Shown: piece by piece, positions 1 to 10,915 of the stretch
How the letters are laid out: each line of letters begins with the position of its first letter
Numbering within the stretch: the first letter of the stretch is position 1
Assembly (NCBI GenBank): GCA_013368315.1
Contig: JAACJM010000011.1
Location: forward strand, 558,001-622,000
Direction of reading: 5' to 3'
Length of the DNA: 64,000 nt
Origin: Tetrapyrgos nigripes
Lineage: Eukaryota > Basidiomycota > Agaricomycetes > Agaricales > Campanellaceae
Program-made: the position numbers and the translations under genes
Notes under the pieces: generated by a model
Told to the model about the DNA's origin: nothing
The model's input: the letters and a program-made list of their open reading frames with translations, nothing else
The model's database searches: none

Positions 1-61
1 CAGAGAAGAGAGTGACAATGAAGATCAATCTGAAACAGAACCAGGACCTAGTGGAGAAATT

Positions 62-629
62 GTGGAGTTTCTTGAACAAGATGTTTTAAAACAACATGTA
101 CAAGAAGGGGGAGTACGGTTACAAAATTATCTCTTATCGCAGGTGTTTGTAAATAAAAAGCAAGGAAGTTCCTCTGCAACACCTCTTTTTATTCACAATA
201 CTCCTATTGCTTTATTGGATGAATATCCATATCACCATGATACCAATAGAGATCCAGATCCAAAAAATAACCAAGATAAAATTACAAAAGATCTGATAGA
301 CTATTGGGATAATTAGACATTTGTGCAGCACTGGACATCAACAAATGATTTCAGGAACACTCCAAAGCATCTTAGGACGCAATGGGAAGAAGCTTGTCAA
401 TATGAGATTGATCAATTGAAAAAACGAGAAGTCTTTGAATTGGTAGATCTTCCCAAAGGTTGTAAACCAGTCAGGTGTCATTGGGTATTCAATATAAAAT
501 CAAACAAAACAAAACAAAATGTGCACGACTTGTTGCAAAGGGTTTTTCCCAGACAGAAGGAATTGATTATAACAATGTTTTCAGTCCAGTAGTCTGCTTT
601 GAAATGGTTAGACTGTTACTTAAGAACGT
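62..629 (+). pseudogene. copia pol fragment: integrase-RT linker and RT N-terminus
   Basis: Positions 62-316 encode an acidic linker. Positions 323-592 encode the start of a copia reverse transcriptase, with the typical segments WEEACQYEIDQLKKREVFEL and KPVRCHWVFNIK. A stop near 316 and frame changes after about 520 break the frame. RT coding continues to EMVRLLLKN near 629, where a solo LTR interrupts it, and resumes at about 1045 with ENWEIKALDVQSAFLYG. It is part of the interrupted copia element and non-functional. Confidence 0.85.
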
Positions 630-1041
630 TGTCACTTAGCAAAGAACCACCCAAGTCACACGATGAACAAGATAAATTGACAAGTTACAGTGAGACGAGA
701 GAGAGAGAGATGTAGAGAAAGAATAGAGGCGAGGAAAGGATGAGTAGCTGACTATGCTCAACACTGCACTGTACTGAGAGCAGAGTGGAGATGAAGTGAA
801 CAGACTAAGGAACTAACTACAGGTTCTTTGGTATATATATGAAAGAAGTGAATTAAGAATAAGTGAATAAGTGAGAATGTCCATGGAGATAGGAATTGGA
901 GGAGATAAATGATGTACATGTCAGATCGAGTGATGGTAACTGTAGACAGAGAAGATGATGATGGGAATATGAAAGAAATGAATAGTAGTCCGTGGAGTTA
1001 AGAAATGAATAGGGAGGTGAATAGAGCAGCGATTCGTGACA
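630..1041 (-). mobile_element. solo LTR (gypsy type) inserted in copia RT
   Basis: A segment of about 412 bp starts TGTCAC and ends GTGACA, and replaces nothing in the copia RT frame on either side. It resembles, in inverse orientation and with divergence, the LTRs at 1629-3791 and 33978-34495 (shared CACCCAAGTCACAC end, GA-rich tract, GATTCGTGACA end). No matching 5-bp target duplication is visible (AACGT against CTATA). That fits age, or inter-element recombination. Confidence 0.7.
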
Positions 1042-1044
1042 CTA

Positions 1045-1628
1045 TAGAGAATTGGGAGATCAAGGCACTAGACGTCCAAAGTGCTTTTCTCTATGGACTT
1101 CTTGATGAAGAAATCTATATGACACAGCCAGTTACGCAAGGCACTTTATGGTCTGAAACAAGCAAGCTTAGCCTGGTGGGCTGAATGCACAAAGTATATG
1201 CAATCTTTAGGCTTTAAGCGCTTACATTCAGATGCCAGCATATATATATATATTATGAATGGCAAAACCATAATAGCCATCATATATGTAGATGATGTGT
1301 TATGGATGGGTTCAGATTTGCAATTATTAAGCAGATTGATGAATCAATTCATGGCTAAATGGGAATCTCGTGATCTTGGAGATGCAAAGGAATTTTTAGG
1401 CATGTGCATAGAACATGATCAAAAGAAAAGAATTCTTACTCTCAATCAAGAAGACTATTTAGAAAAAGTCATAAAACGTTTTGGTGCTGAGAATATGAAA
1501 CACACAACAACGCCTATGCCACAATCATATATTCCATCAGCACATGATGGTAATGTTGATACCAAAGTTAGAACTCTGTTCCAACAAGTGATTGGCTTGA
1601 TCCTTTATCTTATGCTTGGTACTCGACC
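1045..1628 (+). pseudogene. copia reverse transcriptase core fragment
   Basis: This stretch encodes ALDVQSAFLYGLLDEEIYM, then LRKALYGLKQASLAWW in another frame, then an open frame from 1198. The catalytic box YVDDVLWMGSD is present and is followed by WESRDLGDAKEFLGM. About 20 codons normally found between the TQP and RKALYG segments are missing, which causes the frame change near 1131. The frame is cut inside GTRPD by the solo LTR starting at 1629. Confidence 0.9.
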
Positions 1629-1844
1629 TGTCATGAATCGCTCCCGACCTATTCATTTCCTTTCTATTCTTTTCCCTTTATTACCTATTTCCCACTCCAT
1701 TCACTTTTAACCCCATAAACATCAACCATTTCTCATCATTGTCTATAGTTACCATCTCTACAGATCTATGACTCACACTCTTATCTCCTCCGCTTCCTAT
1801 CCCCACAGACATTCTCACTGTCAATCATTCCTTATGATCCAGTA

Positions 1845-2055
1845 CAGTGGGTCAAAAAATTGTCCACATGTTTCGCATTTTTGGAAAGATTGCCAATTTA
1901 AGCAATACTGAGTAGAGATATTAAAATGTGGTCAGTGATGGGCAGAAAGCCCTTGATAAACGCTACAATATTCTGTCTGTTTTGTCTTATTTGGCTTAAA
2001 ACTCATGGAGATATGACTGATTTAAAATGGTATGTCATTTGGACAATTTTTGACA
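1845..2055 (+). repeat. Tc1 left terminal inverted repeat with internal second site
   Basis: The outer end carries GTCAAAAAATTGTCCACATG (1851-1870). The inner end carries nearly the same sequence inverted (CATTTGGACAATTTTTGACA, 2036-2055). The same pair occurs in the right arm at 3261-3470. Each arm therefore holds two candidate transposase-binding sites in opposite orientation. Confidence 0.85.
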
Positions 2056-2083
2056 TCCAAGTGAAAATACAGAAAGTGCTAGC

Positions 2084-3190
2084 TCAGTACTTGGTATGCC
2101 CTCCTTTGGCCTTCAACACAGCCTCAATCCTTCTAGGCATGCTCCTGATCAATTTCTGACAATCTTCTTCTGTGATTTCATCCCACTTTTCAGCTGCTCT
2201 GTCCCATATTTCCCAAACTCCAGAGGGTGCTGTGTCATATCCATTGAGCTTGTGTTTGAGGGTTGTCCAGAGGTGTTCAATGGGGTTCAGGTCAGGAGAT
2301 TGAGCAGGCCAGCTCATGCAATGGATGTTGTTGTCTTCAAACCACTTGGTGGCCAGTTTTGACTTGTGTTTAGGATCATTGTCTTGCTGAAAAATGGCCA
2401 CCTCTGGATCAACACCCAAAATATCCATGCTCTCCAGAAGGTTGTTCTCCAAAATGTCCACATACTGCTCTGCATTCATCCTGCCCTCCACCTCTGCCAT
2501 GTTTCCAACTCCTTCCCACCCCATACATCCCCACACCATGATATTTCCTCCTCCAAATTTGACTGTTTCCACCACATTTCTCTCTCCCAAGGATTCACCC
2601 TTCCTCCCCCACACATACTGCTGTCCATCTGACCCATATCGATTGATTTTAGTCTCATCTGACCAAATAACCCTTTTCCAGTCATCCACAGTCCAGTTTC
2701 TGTACTTCTGTGCAAAGTTTAAACGAGCCTTCCTGTGAGCTGCAGTGAGTTTGGGCTTCTTCTTCGTTTTAGATGTGTCCACATCATGCCTGAGAAGGGA
2801 ATTTCGAATGGTTTGGGTGGAGGCAGGTTGGTCAAGGAGGGGATTGATGTTTCTGGCCACTTCTGTAGCATTTTCAGCTTTGCCAGTGTTGATTTGTTGG
2901 ATAGCAGCACGTTCATCAGTGGTAGACAGCTTTCTAGGACGCCCTGCTTGATGGTTCTCCTTGTCAGGATACATCTCTTTGGCCAGAGAAGCAATCTTTG
3001 ACTTGGATACCCCAGTTTTAGCAGAGATTTCCCTGGATGAAGCAGAAGTTTGGAGGAGAGAGAGGATATTGTCTTTCTGGGTGGATGTGATGGGTCTCAT
3101 GATTTGATGAGGGCTATAGAACAACTGGATGCCCTTATATATGGTCCAGCTGGCAGCTATGATATCATTATGATGTAGCCATTGCATCAT
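2084..3190 (-). CDS. Tc1/mariner-family DD34E transposase
   Basis: Cut-and-paste transposase, 368 codons if the first ATG is used. An ATG at residue 31 (MRPITSTQK) is the more typical start, because the upstream residues look unlike the family. An N-terminal helix-turn-helix region (about residues 35-75) is followed by a GRPR motif (83-86) and a second DNA-binding region. The catalytic triad is visible as D178 (SDETK), D270 (QQDNDPKH) and E305 (SPDLNPIEHLW), with 34 residues between the last two. No frameshift or stop is present and the length is normal for the family. The gene lies between the two TIRs and probably starts in the right-hand one. Confidence 0.95.
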   Translation of the reverse strand: MMQWLHHNDIIAASWTIYKGIQLFYSPHQIMRPITSTQKDNILSLLQTSASSREISAKTGVSKSKIASLAKEMYPDKENHQAGRPRKLSTTDERAAIQQINTGKAENATEVARNINPLLDQPASTQTIRNSLLRHDVDTSKTKKKPKLTAAHRKARLNFAQKYRNWTVDDWKRVIWSDETKINRYGSDGQQYVWGRKGESLGERNVVETVKFGGGNIMVWGCMGWEGVGNMAEVEGRMNAEQYVDILENNLLESMDILGVDPEVAIFQQDNDPKHKSKLATKWFEDNNIHCMSWPAQSPDLNPIEHLWTTLKHKLNGYDTAPSGVWEIWDRAAEKWDEITEEDCQKLIRSMPRRIEAVLKAKGGHTKY

Positions 3191-3260
3191 TGTACAACTC
3201 CACTTATGATGTCATCTATGAGACATCACATAGTTACAATACTGATTTTGAAGTGGCAAC

Positions 3261-3470
3261 TCAAAAAATTGTCCAAATGACATACCATTTTAAATCAATC
3301 ATATCTCCATGAGTTTTGAGCCAAATAGGACAAATAAAACAGATTATTGTAGCTCTTATCAAGGGCGTTCTGCCCATCACTGACCACATTTCAATATCTC
3401 TACTCAGTATTGCTTAAATTGGCAATCTTTCCAAAAATGCGAAACATGTGGACAATTTTTTGACCCACTG
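3261..3470 (-). repeat. Tc1 right terminal inverted repeat
   Basis: Reverse complement of the left arm with a handful of substitutions. The inner site is TCAAAAAATTGTCCAAATGA (3261-3280) and the outer site is about 3446-3467, ending CCCACTG at 3470. Confidence 0.88.
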
Positions 3471-3843
3471 TACCTTCATCTATCCATATTTAACTTATTA
3501 CTCTCTTGCCCTTGACATTTCCACATGATACCGTCTATTATCACTTACTCTTTCCCATCTGTTCATATTTTACTTATATACCTGTGATCTTTGTAACCTA
3601 TTCCTTAGTTCGTTCACTTCGTCTCTGCTCCGTACTACTACTACGCAGTGTAGAGCCTAGTCAGCTTACTACTCTCTCTCTCTCTCTCTCTCTATACTGT
3701 TCCATCTCGTTTAACCAATCTATTCTCTTGTAACTGGCTTTCTCGTATTGTGTGACTTGGGTGGTTATTGAGTGTACCAGCAACCTTGACACAACCTGAT
3801 ATAGCTTTTGCTGTTATCAAGTTATTGTCATTCTCAGCAAATC

Positions 3844-4475
3844 TGTTAAGTCTGGGCAGATCCTAGCATTAGAAAACACGTCGGACCTGAGCAGAAGTCT
3901 TATTGGGGTTTTTGGAAAAGGATAAAGACGATTCTGGGCGGAACCGGTAGTCTCTGAGATCGAAGTGTAAGGAAGACACAGAATGGAATCCATTAAGATG
4001 GTACTATGTTGTCTGAAGTCGGATGAAGTTAGAAGACCAGCTAATTTGATTTTAGACTTAAGCTATCTACTACAAAGTTGCTAGCTTAAGTACTACTTCG
4101 GAAACTATCGGAATGAAGAGGAGTAAGATAGAGATGGTTCAGAAATAAAGGAAAAGCACATGGTGCTATTGGAGATGGATGGAGTACTGCGGAACAAAGT
4201 GGAAACAAAGTGGAAACCAAGTGGAACAGATTGGAGATGAAGTGGAGTAAATTTGGAGATTAGATACGAGCTGTCCAGTAGTTATCTGAAATGAATCACA
4301 GGCTCCCAGATGGGATCCGTTGTGGAGATTAATACTGGAGCTTGGATATGAAATCGGAAATGAATGATCGGAACATGTTCAGGATGGAAGGGAATGAAGT
4401 TCGAAATAAAAGAAAGAGAAGTTCGGAAAAGAATCAGATGCGACTGGAAAGATGTATGGAAGCATAGATATTACA
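3844..4475 (-). repeat. Gypsy-1 3' LTR
   Basis: 632 bp. In element orientation it begins TGTAATATC and ends CTTAACA. Differences from the 5' LTR are mostly C/T or G/A at CpG sites (for example CTGGGCAG here against CCGGGCGG). Confidence 0.92.
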
Positions 4476-4494
4476 GTATCCCCCTCTTAGGCCT
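4476..4494 (-). other. Gypsy-1 polypurine tract
   Basis: On the minus strand a purine-rich run (AAGAGGGGGATAC) directly precedes the 3' LTR. This is the expected plus-strand primer site. Confidence 0.75.
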
Positions 4495-4683
4495 CGAGCC
4501 CTCGAGAGGCATGGAAACGAATAGTAATCCGTCAGAATGAAGTTGAAAAGAAAATAGAAGAAAAAATAGAAAAAGGGTGAAATTAAGATGCGATTGGAGT
4601 AAAAGGAGAAATGAGAAAAAATATAATAAATTGAAATTAGTGAAGAGCGCTGGAAGGGACAGAAAACGTCAGAAAGATGAGGA

Positions 4684-5130
4684 TTAAGATGAAATTGGAA
4701 GAGGACCAGGTTTGTTCAGATTTTTCTGATGGTACTCGTCTACAGCTTCTTCGGCTGTAAGCTCATCTGCGGAGAGCCAGGAAAATTCTTCGTCAGTGCC
4801 TTTGTAACCAGACCACTGTACCAAATATAGTAGAGGACATTTCCGACAGCGCTGATCCATTTTCGAGTCTAAGATTTTGGTGATTTCATATTCAAGTTCA
4901 CCTTCAATCTCGACTGGAGCGGGCGGATCTGGAATACGATTCGGAATCGTGTTGGGAACAGCGGGTTCGAGTTGGGACACATGGAAAATGGGATGGATCC
5001 CACAGAGATAGTCAGGGAGCTTTATGGCATAGGAAGGAGAGCTGGGGCAAGAGAGAACTTTGAATGGGCCAAGGAATTTCTCGGAGAACTTCAGAGTGGG
5101 TCTTGTAGTTTTTATGTGTTTGGCAGACAC
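4684..5130 (-). pseudogene. Gypsy-1 integrase C-terminus and chromodomain
   Basis: The segment starts with the GPFKVLS...HPIFHVSQL region that ends gypsy integrases. It is followed by a chromodomain-like stretch (YEITKILDSK, then YLVQWSGYKGTDEEFSWLSADEL). Chromodomains on chromovirus integrases direct insertion to marked chromatin. Here it is separated from the catalytic integrase by stops near 5131-5265. Confidence 0.85.
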
Positions 5131-5265
5131 AAAAACCTCAGAACCGATGGGGATCTCTGGTAAATCCAGACGGCGTTTGTCGGCCTGTACCTTGTAACAT
5201 CTCTGAGCTTCCCGAATCTCATCCCGAAGGAAACCATGAAGTTCCTCGAGATTGACAACGAAATG

Positions 5266-6168
5266 TCAGGCATGCTTGGAAGCGAGATTGTAGTCGGGAT
5301 GAACCGTTAAGTTTGGGTGAAACCCTTTGTTTGCGAAGAAAGGTGTGATTCCGGTGGAAGCGTTCGGAGCGTTGTTGTAAGCGAACTCAGCAATGGGAAG
5401 TAGGGAAGACCAATTATCCTGTTGGTAAGAACAATAGATCCGGATGTACTGCTCGAGTGTCTGATTGGTGCACTCGGTCTGTCTGTCGGCTTCCAGGTGA
5501 TAACCCAAAGTGAAGTGAAGTTCCATATTCAAAGCTTTTCCTAGGGATCAGAAAAAATGGGAAACAAATTCAGAACCATGGTCAGAGGTGACATGGTTAG
5601 GAACACCATGCTTAGAAAAAACATGAAGAACAAATAATTCTGCGAGTTGTTCCAATGTAATGGTATCATGAGTCGGAATGAAGATTCCCTGTTTGGATGT
5701 GCAGTCCACAATTACCAGGATTGCTGTGTATCCATTGGAATCTGGTAGTTGTTCGATAAAATCCATGGAAATCGAATCCCATGGACGGACCAGTATGGGA
5801 AGTGGTTTTAAGAGACCATAAGGACGATGTCGACGAGGCTTGTTGTGACCACAAACCATACAGGAAACGATGTAATCCCGAACGAATTCTCGGACCTTTG
5901 GCCAGGTATAGTGGCGTCGGATAAGGTCAAGCGTCCGGTTTTGTCCGAAGTGTCCTGCGAGGGAATGGTCGTGGTGCTGACACAAAACTTGAAGTCTAAG
6001 GTCGGAAGCACCAGGAACAAAAATCCTATCATCCAAGCATAGTAACCTGGAGTCATCGAGTTTCCATTGGGATGATGAGGAATCTTTAGCTAGCTTGAGA
6101 CCAGCTTGTGATTCCAGATCGGAAGCATACAATTCCTGAATGGTGGAACGGAGTTTCTCGATATCCAT
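5266..6168 (-). pseudogene. Gypsy-1 integrase
   Basis: Two open pieces (5548-6168 and 5266-5532) give the zinc-binding HHCC region (HDHSLAGHFGQNRT ... CMVCGHNK) and the catalytic core (SMDFIEQLPDSNG, VTSDHGSEFVSHFF, then a degenerate EADRQTECTNQTLEQY). A frame change near 5540 separates them. The first two core acidic residues are visible and the gene is broken. Confidence 0.88.
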
Positions 6169-6416
6169 GATAATGGATGCACAGAGTACGGGTCCTTCAA
6201 GGAATGATGCTCAGAGTGATTTGGAAAGCTGTTCTTGGGTGAAGACTGGGCAGAAATTCTGCGGATTAACCTTGGCATAGTCACTATCCCCCTCTTTTGG
6301 GTAGACATCCCATCGTCTAGTGAGTGAGTCAGGTTTTGCACCTAGTTTACCCGGTTGGAACCAGATAATGAGATTGAAAGCGGAAAGATACTCAGACCAT
6401 CGGACTTGACGTCATG

Positions 6417-7552
6417 TTAGAATTTTGGTTGTTGAAAAATATTCCAAATTCTTCTGATCGGTAACGACATTGATAGGGGATCTGGAGCCTTCCAAGTAGT
6501 GTCACCAGATTCGGAATGCTTCAAAAATGGCAAGCAATTCCTTGTCGTGAACGTCATAATTGAGTTTGGTGGATTGTAAGGTGCGTGAATGGAATGCGAT
6601 GGGATGAATCTCTCTGGAATTGTACTTGAGAGAGAGGATTGCGGCGATAGCATAGTTGGAAGCGTCGGTTTTGATGATGATCTTTTGGTTCGGGACCCAA
6701 TGACCAAGGATCAGAGCGGAAGTAAAAGTGTGCTTAAGGTAATTGAAAGATTCCTGGCATGCCTGCATCAATTTCCACTGGATAGCCTTTCGGGTGAGAC
6801 GGGTTAGGGGTACAACAATATCCGAATAATTGAAGATGAAGCATCTGTAAAAATTACAGAAGCCTAGGAAAGATTGTATATCCCGGACCTTCCAAGGAAT
6901 GGGCCATTCTAGGATAGTTCAGATTTTAGAAGGATCCATCGTCAACCCTTCAGGGGAGAGAATGTAGCCTAGATACTCCATGGTATCAACGGAAAAGAAG
7001 CATTTTTCGGGGTTGACAAAGAGTCTGTGCTCTCGGAGCCGACAGAATACTTTGCGAACATGCTTCTGATGATCCTCCTCATTGTCAGAATAGATCAGGA
7101 CATCGTTGAGATAGACGATGACGGTAACATCGAGGAGATCCTTGAGGATGTCATTGATAAATCGCTGAAAAGCAGCGGGAGCATTACTGAGACCAAAAGG
7201 CATCACTTTCCATTCAAAGAATCTGTAGCGGGTCCGGAAAGCGGTTTTCCATTCATCCCCTTTGGCGATGCGAACCAAGTGGTAAGCGTGACGGAGTTCC
7301 AACTTGGTATAGATTTTCGCACACTGGGGGGTGTCTAAAAGCTTGGAAATAAGTGGAAGCGGATACCTATCCTTCTTCATGATGGCATTGAGGCCACGGA
7401 AGTCAACACAAAGCCGAAGCTCTCCACTTTTCTTCTTCACAAAGAGGACTGGTGCCACGAAGGGTGAGGATGAAGGTTTGATAAAACCTATAGTCAGATG
7501 TTTGTCGATAAATTTCCGTAATTCTCCTAATTCCTTGTCGGATACCGGATAA
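6417..7552 (-). pseudogene. Gypsy-1 reverse transcriptase and RNase H
   Basis: The RT (6919-7458) contains KKKSGELRLCVDFRGLN, the FEWKVMPFGLSNAPAAFQRF segment and a catalytic box that reads YLND instead of YLDD. One essential Asp is therefore lost, by a change consistent with CpG to CpA. RNase H (6502-6771) contains IIKTDASNYAIAAIL and ELLAIFEAFRIW. Stops and frameshifts separate these pieces. Confidence 0.88.
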
Positions 7553-7648
7553 ATCCGGGCAATCGGCAGAGCTGCACCCTCGACAAGATCAATCTTGAGG
7601 TCGTAGGGACGGTGTGGAGCCCTTCGTCAAACACATTGGAATAGTCAG

Positions 7649-8281
7649 CTAAGTATTCAGGAGCCCTTGGAGAAGGTGGGGCTTCCAAATTTGAGGCTTT
7701 CGCATGAACCTCAGCATCTGGGTTAACCAGAGCGCCAATGGTTTGAGCTGATCCTGTTTGCAACAGCGAAGGAAAGCTGCTGCTCCAATGATGCTAATGC
7801 AGGTGTCATCAACAGAAGACGCCATTTGCGAGACGGAAGGATAGGAATAAATGGGTTTGTATGGCCATGATGATTTAGAACGAATGGGTGGCGTTGAAGC
7901 CAGAAGTGGTGTGGGAACTGGAGAACCCGGGTCAGTCTCAGGGGGCAACACACAGGGTTCAGAGCTCAGGGTGACAGCAACCAGTTCAGGGTCACGGAAT
8001 TCGATGTTTCCTTTTACCCAGTCAACTGACAGGTTGTAGCGGGAAAGGAAACTATATCTGAGGACTCCCTTACAAGTTGAGTTGAGATTAGTGACATAAA
8101 AGTCAAGAGGAATTCGTTCCCCCTTCGGAAAGTAAATGGAAATACAGCATACTTTATTCAGGATGCAGGGTACAGAACCATCAAGTAAGCATAGACAAAC
8201 GGGAGGAATGGAGAAGGTAGGTAGGGAATGTTCTGAAACATACATAGAGTTGATAAAACAATCTGAAGAACCAAAATCCAA
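7649..8281 (-). pseudogene. Gypsy-1 retropepsin-like protease
   Basis: The catalytic motif reads DFGSSDCFI where the family has D(S/T)G. It is followed by YSFLSRYNLSVDW, a pattern typical of gypsy proteases. The Ser/Thr to Phe change next to the catalytic Asp should impair activity. It lies between gag (upstream) and RT (downstream), as expected. Confidence 0.8.
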
Positions 8282-8448
8282 AAGCGACAGAAAAGAAATG
8301 GAAAGTTTGGGTTTAGTATATCAAGAAATAGAAAGTGGAAGAACTAAGGATTTGATGGAAAGAGCAGCGGCATTGAGAGTAACCTCCTGATTGGCACGAT
8401 CCCGGTCAACGCAACTCCAACCTCGTGCCAAGGCATCAGAGTCGCTGG

Positions 8449-9959
8449 CTATTTTGGGGACTGCATGGAAGCAGTGCCAGTCACAGAAGTACTACCAGAG
8501 GAGGTGTTTTCCGTGTTCACAGCTCGGCCGCGAGCCTCGTTTGCCGCCTTCTGCTTGTTACAGTCGTCTGTCGAATGCTTCCCGCCACAGAACATACAGA
8601 GATTGTTCTTCTTGCGGCGGTCCCTATTGTCCTGGGATAGCTTTCTGTCCTTCCCAAGCTTGTTGGCCCAGGGTTTCTTCTGGCCGGGAGAGGACGAAGA
8701 CGACGAGGATGAGTTAGAATTGGGATTGTAGTTGGAATTGGAGGAATTGGAGAAATTTCTGGATTTCTCATCTTTACCGGAGTTTGAGGACTTTCCAGAG
8801 CTGGAACTGGAACTATTACCTCCCGAGCCTTTCCCCCTGGAATTCCCTTTTCCCCCGCTCGCTTCTTCCCATTTCTTCTCAGTTTGGCAACGCCAGTAAC
8901 GGGAATCGATTTGGAGAACCTGGGATTTGAGACAGGGAAGGTTCTGTTCCTCGTAGAATAGGGCAAGAGCGTCCTTGATTTGCGCAGCCAAACCCTTTCA
9001 GAAAAAGTGTCGCAGGGAATTCTCATCCCAAGCGACCTGCGAAGCAAGTTGTTGGAACTTGACGCAGTACTTTGTGGCCCGATCGGAATCCTTCATGAAT
9101 AGGGCTTCCAATTGGTCCTCAGCATCCCCGACCTCATTGAAGACCCGAAGTTGTCCTTCAGCTTCTTGACAAAAATACCAAAGTCAAGGGTCCACAGAGC
9201 GGGCTCCTCGGGATCCAAGTTGAGGATTTCCGGTTCAAAAAATTCAAGCACGGAAAGATAGGAAAGAGTGAAGCTGATTTTTGTGGCATCAGTCGTGTAT
9301 GCTTTGGGACGGTTCTGGAGATTAATCTGGATCTGGATCAGGAACAGATGGAGCTTCTTTGGATCCGGCCCATCGAAAACATCGGGTTTCTTCACTTCCA
9401 TCTTTTCACTGTGACCAGGTGTAAACTTTCCGATGACCTTGTTGAAACTTTGGAGGATGGTAATGAACTGCCTCCTTTCGTCATCGTTGTTGTTGGAATC
9501 ATCAGAACCATCTTCTCCTCCGCCACCATTGTCAGATCCGCCTCCTCCACCACCCTGGTGTTGTTCATTGTCATCCCTGTCATTTCCCTGATCATACTGT
9601 TGGCCCGGTGGAGGACCACGGCCGTTCTCGGGATTGGCGGGTGTACACGAGGGCCCTGTGCGAGAGGATCCTTGAGTTTGTTGTTGGACGTAAGAACAGG
9701 TTTGAGTTTGTGTTAGGGTTGCAGAGTCTCCTGGCTCCGGGCCATCCCAGATATCGAGAAATTCCTTGAACAGACTCGTGCGGGGTTTGGTTGGGCTCAG
9801 ATGTGCGAAAATGCTGCCGGAGTGTCTGTGTTGGCGAATTTGAACATTACGGAAGAGGTTGGAATAATAAGTGTTTGTGAATGGAGTTACTGGAACCATA
9901 AGGTTTGGTGTCAGGGAAGGAGTTCGTGGTTGAGAACGTTGGGACATTGTAGACAACAA
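8449..9959 (-). pseudogene. Gypsy-1 gag with zinc knuckle
   Basis: Two open segments. Positions 9093-9959 hold a Gly/Asp/Asn-rich N-terminus and a capsid-like region (VFDGPDPKKLHLFLIQIQIN). Positions 8449-8991 hold a Ser/Asn-rich stretch and a zinc knuckle CMFCGGKHSTDDC (C-x2-C-x3-H-x4-C). A frameshift near 9000-9100 separates them. Gag would coat and package the element RNA. Confidence 0.85.
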
Positions 9960-9978
9960 GAGTGGAAGTCTAAAATAC

Positions 9979-10599
9979 TGTTAAGTCCGGGCGGATCCTA
10001 GCGTTAGGAAACACGTCGGACCCGAGCGGAAGTCTTATTGGGGTTTTTGGAAAAGGATAAAGATGAATCCGGGCGGAACCGGTAGTCTCTGAGATCGAAG
10101 TGTAAGGAAGACACAGAATGGAATTTGTTAAGACGGTACTATGTTGTCTGAAGTCGGATGAAGTTAGGAGACCAGCTAATTCGATTTTAGACTTAAGCTA
10201 TCTACTACAAAGTTGCTAGCTTAAGTACTTCTTCGGAAACTATCGGAATGAAGAGGAGTAAGATAGGGATGGTTCGGAAATAAAGGAAAAGCACATGGTG
10301 CTATTGGAGATGGATGGAGTACTGCAGAACAAAGTGGAAACCAAGTGGAACAGATTGGAGATGAAGTGGAGTAAATTTGGAGATTAGATATGAGCTGTCC
10401 GGTAGTTATCCGAAATGAATCACGGGCTCCCAGATGGGATCCATTGTGGAGATTAATAGTGGAGCTCAGATATGAAATCGGAAATGAATGATCAGAACAT
10501 GTTTGGTATGGAAGGGAATGAAGTTCGAAATAAAAGAAAGAGAAGTTCGGAAAAGAATCGGATGTGACTGGAAGAATGTATGGAAGCATAGATATTACA
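9979..10599 (-). repeat. Gypsy-1 5' LTR
   Basis: 621 bp, near-identical in layout to 3844-4475, and it retains more CpG dinucleotides. It is followed by the AAATC target duplicate at 10600-10604. Confidence 0.92.
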
Positions 10600-10604
10600 A
10601 AATC

Positions 10605-10915
10605 TTTTCCCAAACCATTTAAAGAAAGCTATGTACATCATAAGATGCTCGCTTTCTACAAAACATTACAGACTTATCTATGATGGAACTAAAGAAAGTG
10701 GTCTTATAGATTTTTGTGAGAGTGACTGGGCACAAGATAGAGATAATTGTCATTCACAAACTGGCTTTATATTTGAGCTTGCACAGGGCTCAATCTGCTG
10801 GTCAAGTCGAAAACAAAAACCTGTTGCATTGTCCTCCACTGAAGCCGAGTACATGGCACTTTGTGAATGTGCGAAACAGGCTCTATGGATTAAAACTTTA
10901 TTCATTTCAAATTAA
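10605..10915 (+). pseudogene. copia RNase H fragment
   Basis: Coding resumes immediately after the Gypsy-1 target duplication. Typical copia RNase H motifs follow: DFCESDWAQDRDNCHSQTG, SICWSSRKQKPVALSSTEAEY and CAKQALWIKTL. Downstream sequence to about 11160 still resembles the RNase H C-terminus (SKHIDIHYHF) but contains stops. Confidence 0.92.

Larger units (their letters stand above)
1845..3470 (-). mobile_element. Tc1/mariner transposon with about 210-bp TIRs
   Basis: The element is 1626 bp, flanked by TA at 1843-1844 and 3471-3472, and bounded by the inverted ends CAGTGGGTCAAAAAATTGTC. The inverted repeats run about 1845-2055 and 3261-3470 and are nearly identical. It encodes one uninterrupted transposase on the minus strand. 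It sits inside the solo LTR, so it is the youngest layer of this nest. The intact ORF, intact TIRs and intact TA duplication suggest recent and possibly current activity. Confidence 0.95.
1629..3791 (+). mobile_element. solo LTR of Gypsy-2 family, split by a Tc1 element
   Basis: The LTR starts TGTCATGAATCG and ends CAACCTTGACA. Without the Tc1 element at 1845-3470 it is about 535 bp and closely matches the Gypsy-2 LTR at 33978-34495 in opposite orientation. The flanks are CGACC (1624-1628) and CAACC (3792-3796), a 5-bp target duplication with one mismatch. It interrupts the copia RT motif GTRPDIAFA. The internal part was lost, presumably by LTR-LTR recombination. Confidence 0.88.
3844..10599 (-). 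mobile_element. Gypsy-1: full-length degenerate Ty3/gypsy chromodomain element
   Basis: Two LTRs (3844-4475 and 9979-10599) flank gag, protease, RT, RNase H, integrase and chromodomain segments on the minus strand. The 5-bp target duplication AAATC is exact (3839-3843 and 10600-10604). The polypurine tract lies next to the 3' LTR. No TGG-type tRNA primer site follows the 5' LTR. Many stops and frameshifts, plus loss of key catalytic residues, make it inactive. It is inserted in the copia RT/RNase H region. Confidence 0.95.

Noticed and set aside
8400..8720. Plus-strand frames over the Gypsy-1 gag region
   Set aside because: They are antisense shadows of the Ser-rich gag and zinc knuckle.
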